From: Owenia fusiformis
Taxonomy: Eukaryota; Annelida; Polychaeta; Sabellida; Oweniidae
Assembly (NCBI GenBank): GCA_903813345.2
Contig: CAIIXF020000001.1
Coordinates: forward strand, 49,925,885-49,989,884
Direction: 5' to 3'
DNA: 64,000 nt
Shown: in pieces, positions 12,101 to 24,100 of the stretch
Numbering within the stretch: the first letter of the stretch is position 1
Layout: every line of letters begins with the position of its first letter
Made by a program: the position numbers and the translations under genes
Notes under the pieces: model-generated
Told to the model about the DNA's origin: nothing
Seen by the model: only the letters and a program-made list of their open reading frames with translations
The model's database searches: none

Positions 12101-15100
12101 AGGAAAATGGCCAATGTAAAGCTTTTTGAAAATGCATGCCATAAAATTTCACTTCATAAGATCGTAAAATAATCTAAGTCCAAGAATGTAAAGGAATATG
12201 GCCAATGTAAAGCTTTTTGAAAATGCATTCTGTAAAATTTCACCTCGTTAGATCATAAAATATTTTAAGTCCAAGAATGTAAAGGAATATGGCCAATGTA
12301 AAGCTTTTTGAAAATGCATGCCATAAAATTCACTTCTATATATGATAAAATAATCTAAGTCCAAGAATGTAAAGGAAAATGACCAATGTAAAGCTTTTTG
12401 AAAATGCATGCCATAAAATTTCACTTCTATAGATCGTAAAATAATCTTAAGTCCAAGAATGTAAAGGAAAATGGCCATTGTAAAGCTTTTTGAAAATGCC
12501 TGCATAAAAAGTTCACAACTTTGCTTCGTGAAATATTCTAAGTCCAAGAATGTAAAGGAATATGGCCAATGTAAAGCTTTTTGAAAATGCATGCTGTAAA
12601 AGTTCACCTCTCCGGATCGTAAAATATTCTAAGTCTAAGAATGTAAGGGAAAATGGCCAATGTAAAGCTTTTTGAAAATGCATGCCATAAATTACACTTC
12701 TATATATCATAAAATATTCTAAGTCCAAGAATCAATGTAAAGGAATATGGCCAATGTAAAGCTTTTTGAAAATGCCTGCATTAAAAGTTCACAACGTTGC
12801 TTCGTGAAATATTCTAAGTCCAAGAATGTAAAGGAATATGGCCAATGTAAAGCTTTTTGAAAATGCCTGCATTAAAAGTTCATAACTTTCAATCGTAAAA
12901 TAACCAAAGTCCAAGAATGTAATGGAATATCGCCAATGTAAAGCTTTTTGAAAATACATGCCTTAAAAGTTTAAAAGTTCAGTAAGTGGGATGTTTTCAA
13001 ATTTCTCAACTCGTCATTGTAAAGAAAAAAAGCTTTACTTAAAAATGACATAAATTTTTGTCCCTAAATCTTGACACTGATAATAGGTAAGCATAACACA
13101 CTGTATCTCATTAGACATGGTTTTATTATTTTCTGAAAAAACACATTTAGACAGGCAGGCAAACCCACACATCGGTCACATTTGCTCTGATTTTCAGTGC
13201 TGGCGACTGGCCGTTGAGTATTTTTTTCAAACTCGCATTCAGTTTTGAACAAAATACTCATTGGCTGGGTACCAGTGTTGAAGATCAGAGTAAATGTGAC
13301 CACTGCATAAGTGCTAAACTTGAGTTATGGATATACATTGAAAGTGATGAATCAAGGAATACAAGTTATCCCATGGTTGCAAGGACATAAATCAAATATC
13401 ACGTGAAGATATATTTCATATGTCGATCATGATATCATAATTTAGCGAAAGTTCCCCAAAATGTTTTCAATTTTTTCCTATGGGGTAAACAGACAATCCT
13501 ATGGGTTTGAAAAAATATCAATTATATCCACTCATGGATATCCATATCTTCACTCATTCACTGCGCTCACTCATGAAGATATCAATATCCACTCATGGAT
13601 ATAAATGATGTTTTTTCAAAATCATTGGATATTCCTATACATGTAATATTATAGGATTGAGAATCTGTTGTTCTTGCCATTGGAATAATGAGGTCAACAG
13701 ACACTACGATGTCACAGTAAGATAAAAATAGGAATTGTTAACTCTTTAGATTGTATGTCCCCCAGTATGTCCTGAAGATAACCAGTTTCCATTGCAGAGT
13801 GAGCCCAGAAGCTCTAGAAGTTGGAGAGAATAATGTGCTAGGATTTCAAGTAGATAGAGTGAAGAATGCAGAGGCAGGGGAGGGCAAAGTTAGACTCACT
13901 GCCTACTATTCCACATCAGGGAAAGTGAGTCAACAGTAACTATATCTTAACTTATTGCAAAATTATTGTAACCAAACTATCCTAAGTGATCTCTGTAATG
14001 ATTTAAAAGAGCCAAATATAAGAATCGGGTCAAAATATTGACCTGTGACCGACAATTTCTATTTTTCTTTGGACACATGTGGTTAAAGTCTGATATTTCA
14101 AATATATTGTGTGTACATTCTCACATGATTCAGCATCCCAGATTGAACTCTGGTAAGAAAGAAGATGCAATGACCTCATTGCAAAAGAAATATGGTAGAA
14201 GAATACCATTATAAAGTTTGAAGGGATCAGTTGGTAATAATAGAATTACTTTTTTGATAGACCCAAGCCCTTATTAGATGGATGTACTTCCATATACATG
14301 TATTTTTAGGCATTTCATCATCATTATCATTATTTTCCTCTTTCAGATCGTGCAATCTGGGTCCACACCAGTAACATGTACTACATTGGGAGTTCGTTCC
14401 AACTTCAGGTACAAATACCATGTGTTTGGTCAACAAGAGGCCATCTTTCACGACGTCAATTTCAGATCAGACATGGTGCTCATTGTTCGGTTCTATCTGC
14501 GCCATGTAGGACGTAACATTTCAGATGAGTTCCATTCTGACAAGCCTGAAGATGGGAACATCTATGAAGAAGAAACATTAGTTGCATGGGGAGCCATTAG
14601 TATCATGGCACGCAAGATAAAAAGGCAAAGTGAATGTGAGTACATGTATATGGTACCTGGTATATATTGCAATCTAGGCATCTGTGCCAGAACTTATGTT
14701 GCACCCAGCGCTCATACTTATTTGGTGTTATTTCAATAAACATGTATCATTGATTTTAGTTATAGTGCAGGGGGACATATGTAATATTAAGTATAAAATG
14801 ATAATCTCAAAAAAGATTTGAATATAAAGGAAAAATGAAATATTTATCATGTCTTTATTCACCAAATACCATAGTCAATTTGAGTCACATTGATTTAATT
14901 CACTTTATTGTTTGGTTTAATATCCATCATGCACTCCATGGTGACATTGCCGAGAAGTAGTCAATATTCATTGTTATATACTGGTCGCTCCCATTACCGA
15001 GAAGTAGTCATATTCATTGTTATAAACTGGTAGCTCCCATTTTGACCATCATTTGATGGTCTGTGTTGGGCATGTAACAACTGTAACACTTGTAATTGAA

Positions 15101-18100
15101 ACCAGATGATAACATCTTGATATATTCATATTTGTTTTTATTTGATTCAGTTTCTGGGCCACATGACTCTGGTTTACAAGGGCAAGATGTTGGTAATCTG
15201 AGGGTGAATACAGGGGTACATACTATACAACTCTATACGCCCCCTATCCCCGAGCCACATACAATACCGCTTGAGTATCAGCATAGACCTAAAGATTGGG
15301 AAAGGTAAAGATGTTAAATCCAACAAATTGCTTGTTATATCACTACCAAAAGTGGTGCCATATTGTTATAGTATCACATTTTTTGTGGACTACATATGTT
15401 TGGCAGTTGATTTTTGGCATTCGATAGTCATAAGTCTGTAACAAATGGTGTTCGACTGCCAGGATCTGTTACAAATGGGAGGTGGTGACATTCTGCATGT
15501 TAATGCCTTGACAGTACTTGTACATTACTAATATATGATATTAGTGATATTATCATGAATACCAGTATTTTTTGAAGTTCATACTTTTTTTATATAATTT
15601 GTAACGGACAGGAAGTCAATGCAGAGAGGAATGTACACTCTTCTCTAGATAATTTGTGTAGACCATGAAATCAAATTCAAATCAAAACACACAATTTACA
15701 TTTCTGTCTATAAGAAAATTAAAGTCCTGTAAACATTTTGGTCGATAACAATTTTATTTAGCCTTTTATAGAATCTCCCTCCTAAACATTGTGTCATTTG
15801 CCCATTAAACCAGGTACAATATGTAGACAATGGATTTTCCCCATATTCTGTTCTCTGATTCAGGTGTTTGATATATAGACCTTTGCTTGCAGGTATGGTA
15901 AGGCCAATGTGAGAATTTATATGTTTACTGGAACACCAAGGCCAGGTTCTTTATCACAGAGTGATGCCTCAGATGATGAAGATGAGAATACAATACCACA
16001 GGTATGTTGTTTATTAGTACATGAAATAAAATTTCATATCTTATGTGCCACTTATAATGTTTTAGCATATCAAAAGAATTAAGGCTGCAAACATATTTTG
16101 AATTTTTGTTAATCTTTTCTTATCTGCTAAACTTTCAAACTAAACCTCAATGTTGATTCCCAATGTTGATTGTCTAACTAGGTTGAAAAGAAAATATAAC
16201 TGTGCCATTGGTCTATGAGAACTGAAATTTAAAAATGCATTTTTCTCTGAACCACTTTCATGCATGAATGATATTTATTTCTCTCGATCTTATTTATCAA
16301 CTAATTTTTTGAATTTTTTCACAAAAACACATGAACCATGCATTGGTGTGAATTATTACTTATTAAAAGATACATGTGACCTCAATCATGATTTTTCAAA
16401 CAAAATGTCTTTAAAAAACCACCTTTTGAAATTCAGAAAAGTTTCACATTATCACAATTTCATAACATTGGGTAAGAATACAAAATAAGCCAAAGTGGTT
16501 TAAATGGGTCCTTTAATTTAGTATCTCATCAATGGTCCAAAATAGCGGTTGAGATTATTTTGATCTGTGTTACACATATATTCCAAATATCCATTGGCAA
16601 ATTCTTCATGGCTTATCAGTCCATCATTATTTGTATCCATGTAGTCAAATTGCATTCTTGCAAATCTTTTATCGAGGCCCAGTCCATTCCAATATACCAT
16701 GTAGTTATCAAATGTCATGAAACCAGGCACGTCCAAGCTTAGAAGCTACAATTGCACAATTGTTCTATAAACATTTACATGTTATTGTTAGTTGCGCCTA
16801 ATACCCAATATTTGGGAGACAGTTAAAGTAAATTTATATCTTTAATTGGAATGTTTAATTGTATTCAATATTTACAATAGAATAGATTTAAAATCAATGA
16901 CATGCTCAAAAAATGATTAAAACTCAGCAAAAACTAATTTATCAAATCATATATCACCAATAACCACTTATGTTAATTCTATTTACCATGGCAATTTGAT
17001 ATGATGTATACACTTTTATTGAATATTAGAAACAAATTTCAGTCTCCATGACAAGTGGTAAAAGGGAGAAGCCTTTAGAGTGAGACCTATCTATTGGCAG
17101 TGCAGAGGTATAAAATGGTCAATTTTCAACAACTAAATGGACCATCATATGAAAATGTACATGTACCTGGGCATTTTCTGTTTGAATTTTATACCACTTC
17201 TCAACTGTTTCTGGGTTGTCTTTCTGTATCCAAACAGTCAGAAGTTGCTGTGCTACTGAAGGAGAATTCGGAATGCCCTGTGATTCCCCAGATGTGCAGT
17301 AGTCCTGAAAAGTCTGGTATATGCCGTCTCTTGCCTTCCCTGTCAAGTTAGCTGAAATTTCAAGTCATAAAGATTTTAACTAGAATGCATGAGAGCAATT
17401 AGGCCATAAGAAGTAGATTCTCTGTTTTGTGTCTCCTTGCTTGCACGATTTTGAGTAAACCAGAAAAAAACAAACACATCTAAATAGCAATCACAAGGGT
17501 CTGAAAGTACCATCGCATTTCGTTCAGTATCAATCAGACGAAATGGAGGATAAAATTGACGGTGTTTTTGATTACTTTGGCATGCATTGTGTAATTTTCT
17601 TATTTTTTACCCTTGAATAATAGCTATGTTTAAATATATTGTATAAAATGTATAGATATGTGTTTGTAATCAGTGCATAAAATGTTATACATTTCCCAGC
17701 AAACAAGTTTGTGTTTTTTCTTGAGTTTGTGTTTGTTTTCCTTGTACCCTTGCATAATTTGGATTTTGCCAGGACGCAAAACGAAGAATCTGATTCTTAT
17801 GGCCTTATTGAAGAATGTTAATAAAAGCTGAAGAAACTTAATGGTCAAGGATGAGTAATTTGTCTGCCCTCACTTGGTAGTACCCTTCAGGCAAGAACAC
17901 TTCATGTACATGTAATTTGCATATGATTTCTAATTGTAGTAATTGAATCAATATTCTATTATAATAGTGATACATGTTAAACTCAGTTTCATTAATATTG
18001 TTGTGCAGAAAGCTGAATTTACATGTAAATTGATACATCAAAATAAATTAAATCTTTTAATCAATTCTACTGGTTCTTCCACTCTAGTTCTACAGGGTGA

Positions 18101-21100
18101 GCCAAAAAAGGTAACCCAAACAAATGTTAATGATTCATTCATCCAGCATTTGTTTAATGTCATATTTGGCACAATTAAAAAAAATTGAACCTTGTTCAAT
18201 GTTCAAGTTTCATAGGTCAAATTTCATTTCAAATAGTCATAATTTTGTGGCCATTTTACAAAAGATGCTCAAAATGCCAGTCTCGTCTCTGGAGGCAAAC
18301 TTGAATGCATCAGGTGATTTTGTTCTGACTACATGTGTCATTTTCCTTCTAATCTTTTGTTTCGACTCATTGGTGCTTTGTGAGTGTAGACATTTTCTTT
18401 AGAATAGGCCCAAAGATAAAATTCTTAATTGGATGACTTTGTCATGTTTCGGCGCTTGGAGCATGTTTTGTAAAATGACTACATAAAATCGTGAGTGTTA
18501 AATATAGAGTATGTTCAGTTTCTGATTCAGGTATTTACATTCTTCAAATTGTGGTAAGATGTTGATAGAGGATTTAATCTTTTTCTGCTAGATGCTAGAA
18601 AGCATCATACTCGTTTCCCAGTTCCATTTTCAATAAAAACATCATACCTTGGAAATCCAAGATGAGAAAGCATGCAAACAACCTATTACAAAATGTGTGG
18701 TATTAGAAATATGTATTTTTGAGATCTATTGAGGGTCTAGAGGGGGAGCTGGTAGGAACAGAATCGCATAATTAACTAGCTATACCCTAACCTTCTCTTA
18801 CAAATTTATCAACCACCTGCATATGATCCTCATAGCCCATCACTCCATCTTTGTCTTTGTCAAAGGTCAGTAGAATAGTTAACATCTTCCTCATCCATGT
18901 CAGAGGTAGCTGCCTTATCTAAAGTAGAAGGGGAAGGTTATAACTTTTCTACAAACCCTTTACTAGTCTCATATCAGACTTCGGTCCCCAAGTCTTTGTT
19001 GTTCATGGTATTCAATATTTAGATAAAATTAGACTTTTTCTCAGGAATCGTGGGCCAAAAATACACAGCATATGCCACTGTACATCATGCATGAAAGTTG
19101 AAACTATTTGATTTGCACTGACTTGAATTCAGCTTGATCTGGTGATGATGTCACGATGATACCCAAATCCTTTGAATGCATGTCATATATAATGTTTAGA
19201 CTGTCATCTAGTTTTCTGAGTTGTTTATATGTTGAACTGAGATGAATAAAGCTGAAAATATTGAATAACACAAGATAAGAGACAGTAAATGCATGACTTC
19301 TAAAATGTTACTGCATCCTTTCGCCCAGCCTTGATCTATATAGCCTACTGTATATCAGAAACATAATTATATGTCTCTGTGTATGTATAAAAGGTGGTCA
19401 TATTGTCACATGTTGTAGAGAAAGGTCTATAATTTTAGTTGATGCCATAATTTATTCTCAGTCTTAAATTTTGAAGAAATTACAAGAGTTTAACAAACAT
19501 GGCTGAAAATTAGATATTCTGCAAAATTGTACCAATGTGATTCACGAAAATTGTTGAAACACATTGGATGATCTTAAACAGCTTGCAGTTAGAGATACAA
19601 GTTTAAAATCCTACCATATGACAAAGGGGACACTTTTTAAGCAGAAAACACATTTTACACTTTCATTGATAATTTTGAAGCAGTTTTAACCATTCAACAG
19701 TTCAGGGGTATGTTACCTACACCAACAGTAAGAGGGGGATTAACCCCAGAGTTCAAAGATGACATACGCTTATAATGTAAACCTGTATTGAGATGACATA
19801 CACCTCTGATTGGTCCAAATCGATAAACAAAAATGGCGGATTCAAAATGATCTAATAACGCTTCGAATGATATTATGTTGATTCCTGGCGTATTCACCAA
19901 TATCATAGGTTGGTTTTTCACATCAAGATAAAGATATATGTAAGGAATATGTTTACATCGATTTTAACATCACGATGACGCGCTATGTTCGAAAATCAAC
20001 TGGTGAGAATTTGCGCAAACGAAGGTGGTACGGACCACCCTGTATGATAGGATTTTATTTGCACCGATTCTAGGTCAATCACAGAGTTGGTTTGCTTCAG
20101 TTACAATCTGAAATGATGAGAGCATTGAACTTTTGTTGAATAATGATTGGTGCACAATCAAAAAATAGAATTCTTCATAAGAACTTCATCATACTGTATG
20201 TTGATCAATAATATGTGGATATATAAAGTAATTAGGAGGCCCCATCGGGGGGCCTCCTATCAATTTTGTAGATATTATTATTATTCTTTATTATTCTTTA
20301 TTAGGAGGCCCCATCAATTTTGTAGATATTATTCTTTATTATTATTCTTTATTATTTATTCTTCCTCCCTCTTTTTCTCCTACTTCCAACTACCTTTCAA
20401 CTAGGTACTACATAGTCCTACTAGGGACCTGGGCTGAACTTGGCGGGAAAGGAATTTTTATCTAGGTCAAGGTCAAAGGTCAAAATCTAGGTCAAATCTA
20501 AGTTTTTTTCAAGTTTCTCAAATTCTGACACTACACTTAAATATTTTTTGGCTGAATTTTTGCACACGGATAGATATTAGGATTCTATTAGTCTTAGCCT
20601 TTTGCCGTCTAGAGAAATTTTGCCTAGATTTTGAGATATTGAAGGTCAAAAAAAGGTCAAAAAAGGTCTTTTTTCAACTTGCTTCAAATTGACCAATTTT
20701 TTTTTTAAAACTCATCTACAAGTTCTCAGGATTCCAAATCTAACCTTACTTTTGACCTTTGACCTTTGGTTGACCTTCAGTGACCTCCGAAAGGTCAAAA
20801 AAGTTGATTTTTCAAATCGATTTTCTGGATTCAAATTTAGGTATATTTATTCACAAAAGACCTTCTGAGGTCTAAAAAAGTAAAGTTTGCAAGGTCAAAG
20901 GTCAAGGTCATCAAACGAAATCACAAACTGTGTTTTCTAAGTTTCTCAAAATTGGAGACTACAAATCAATTTTTTTTACTGAAAGTCAGAATATATATTT
21001 CTCTAAAGGTTCTACACATATTAGCAATTGACTATTTATTAAAATTTTGCTCCAGTTTTGAGATATTAGAACTCAAAAACTGAAAAAAGGTCAAATTTCA

Positions 21101-24100
21101 AAATTTTTCAAGGTCAAATTTCAACTTGCTCTAAATTGACCAAACTTTTTTTTAAAAAGCATCTACAAGATCTCAGGAACTCAAATCTGACCTTAGTTTT
21201 GAACTATGACCTTTAGTTGACCTTCAGTGACCTTCGAAAGGTCAAAAAAGTTAATTTTTCAAATTGATTTTCTGGATTCAAATTTAGGTTTCTTCAATCA
21301 GAAAAGATATACTGAGGTCTAAAAAAGTAAAACCTGTAAGGTCAAAGGTCAAGGTCATCAAACAAGATCACAAACTGTGTTTTCTAAGTTTCTCAAAGTT
21401 TGTGACTACAAATCAATATTTTTGAATTAAAGTCAGGATATATATTCCTCTAAAGGTTTTACACATAATAACAATTGATTATCTATTAAAATTCTGCACC
21501 AGTTTTGAGATATTGGACCTCAAAAACTGAAAAAGGTCTAATGTTGAAATTTTTCAAGGTCAAATTTCACATTGCTTCAAATTGACCAAACTTTTTTTTA
21601 AAAATCATCTACAAGATGCCTGGAGTTCATATATGTCCTTGTATTTAAGATTTGACCTTTGGCTGACCTTTAAATGTTCAAAAAAGCCTACAGGGCCTCC
21701 GTAAGATTGCTTGCAATCTTCTAGTTATTTATTCTTCCTCCCTCTTTTTCTCCTACATCCAACTATCTTTCAACTAGGTACTACATAGTCCTACTAAGGA
21801 CCTGGGCTGAACTTGGCGGGAAAGGAATTTTTATCTAGGTCAAGGTCAAAGGTCAAAATCTAGGTCAAATCTAAGTTTTTTTCAAGTTTCTCAAATCCTG
21901 ACACTACACTTAAATATTTTTGGCTGGATTTTTGCACACAGATAGATATTAGTATTCTGTTAGTCTTAGCCTTTTGCCGTTCAGAGAAATTTTGCCTAGA
22001 TTTTGAGATATTGAAGGTCAAAAAAAGGTCAAAAAAGGTCTTTTTTCAACTTGCTTCAAATTGACCAATTTTTTTTTTAAAACTCATCTACAAGTTCTCA
22101 GGATTCCAAATCTGACCTTACTTTTGACCTTTGACCTTTAATTGACCTTCAGTGACATCCGAAAGGTCAAAAAAGTTGATTTTTCAAATCGATTTTCTGG
22201 ATTCAACTTTAGGTATATTTATTCACAAAAGATCTTCTGAGGTCTAAAAAAGTAAAATTTGCAAGGTCAAAGGTCAAGGTCATCAAACGAAATCACAAAC
22301 TGTGTTTTCTAAGTTTCTCAAAATTGGAGACTACAAATCAATTTTTTTTACTGAAAGTAAGAATATATATTCCTCTAAAGATTCTACACATATTAGCAAT
22401 TGACTATTTATTAAAATTTTGCTCCAGTTTTGAGATATTAGAACTCAAAAACTGAAAAAAGGTCAAATTTCAAAATTTTTCAAGGTCAAATTTCAACTTG
22501 CTCTAAATTGACCAAACTTTTTTTTAAAAAGCATCTACAAGATCTCAGGAACTCAAATCTGACCTCAGTTTTGAACTATGACCTTTAGTTGACCTTCAGT
22601 GACCTTCGAAAGGTCAAAAAAGTTAATTTTTCAAATTGATTTTCTGGATTCAAATTTAGGTTTCTTCAATCAGAAAAGATATACTGAGGTCTAAAAAAGT
22701 AAAACCTGTAAGGTCAAAGGTCAAGGTCATCAAACAAGATCACAAACTGTGTTTTCTAAGTTTCTCAAAGTTTGTGACTACAAATCAATATTTTTGAATT
22801 AAAGTCAGGATATATATTCCTCTAAAGGTTTTACACATAATAACAATTGATTATCTATTAAAATTCTGCACCAGTTTTGAGATATTGGACCTCAAAAACT
22901 GAAAAAGGTCTAATGTTGAAATTTTTCAAGGTCAAATTTCACATTGCTTCAAATTGACCAAACTTTTTTTTAAAAATCATCTACAAGATGCCTGGAGTTC
23001 ATATATGTCCTTGTATTTAAGATTTGACCTTTGGCTGACCTTTAAATGTTCAAAAAAGCCTACGGGGCCTCCGTAAGATTGCTTGCAATCTTCTAGTTAT
23101 TTATTCTTCCTCCCTCTTTTTCTCCTACTTCCAACTACCTTTCAACTAGGTACTACATAGTCCTACTAGGAACCTTGGCTGAACTTGGCGGGAAAGGAAT
23201 TTTTATCTAGGTCAAGGTCAAAGATCAAAATCTAGGTCAAATCTAAGTTTTTTTCAAGTTTCTCAAATCCTGACATTACACTTCAATATTTTTGGCTGAA
23301 TTTTTGCATACAGATAGATATTAGTATTCTATTAGTCTTAGCCTTTTGCCGTCTAGAGAAATTTTGCCTAGAATTTGAGATATTGAAGGTCAAAAAAAGG
23401 TCAAAAAAGGTCATTTTTCAATTTGCTTCAAATTGACCAAATTTTTTTTTAAAACTCATCTACAAGTTCTCAGGATTCCAAATCTGACCTTACTTTTGAC
23501 CTTTGACCTTTGGTTGACCTTCAGTGACCTCCGAAAGGTCAAGAAAGTTGATTTTTCAAATCGATTTTCTGGATTCAAATTTAGGTATATTTATTCACAA
23601 AAGTCCTTCTGAGGTCTAAAAAAGTAAAACTTGCAAGGTCAAAGGTCAAGGTCATCAAACGAAATCACAAACTGTGTTTTCTAAGTTTCTCAAAATTGGA
23701 GACTACAAATCAATTTTTTTTAATGAAAGTCAGAACATATATTCCTCTAAAGGTTCTACACATATTAGCAATTGACTATTTATTAAAATTTTGCTCCAGT
23801 TTTGAGATATTAGAACTCAAAAACTGAAAAAAGGTCAAATTGCGAAATTTTTCAAGGTCAAATTTCAACTTGCTCTAAATTGACCAAACTTTTTTTTAAA
23901 AAGCATCTACAAGATCTCAGGAACTCAAATCTGACCTTAGTTTTGACCTATGACCTTTAGTTGACCTTAAGTGACCTTCGAAAGGTCAAAAAAATTGATT
24001 TTTTTAAATTGATTTTCTGGATTCAAATTTAGGTTTATTCAATCAGAAAAGATATACTGAGGTCTAAAAAAGAAAATTTTCAAGGTCAAAGGTCAAGGTC

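Larger units (their letters stand above)
6119..13081. mobile_element. 7-kb foldback element with satellite-filled inverted arms and 9-bp target duplication
   Basis: The two ends are inverted copies: about 110 bp of unique terminal sequence (TGTCAAGATTTAGGGACAAA at the left, from about 6126, mirrored near 13077), then long arrays of the same roughly 90-bp unit in opposite orientations. A central 10330-11125 segment is unique. The 9-mer AATAGGTAA occurs at 6110-6118 and again at 13082-13090, right outside the ends, as expected of a target-site duplication. Foldback elements of the FB/Mutator-like kind are known for 9-bp duplications and repetitive inverted arms; the class assignment is inference. 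No transposase ORF is visible in the centre, so it looks non-autonomous. It occupies intron 11 of the CCDC17-like gene, starting 4 bp after the exon 11 boundary. Confidence 0.75.
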
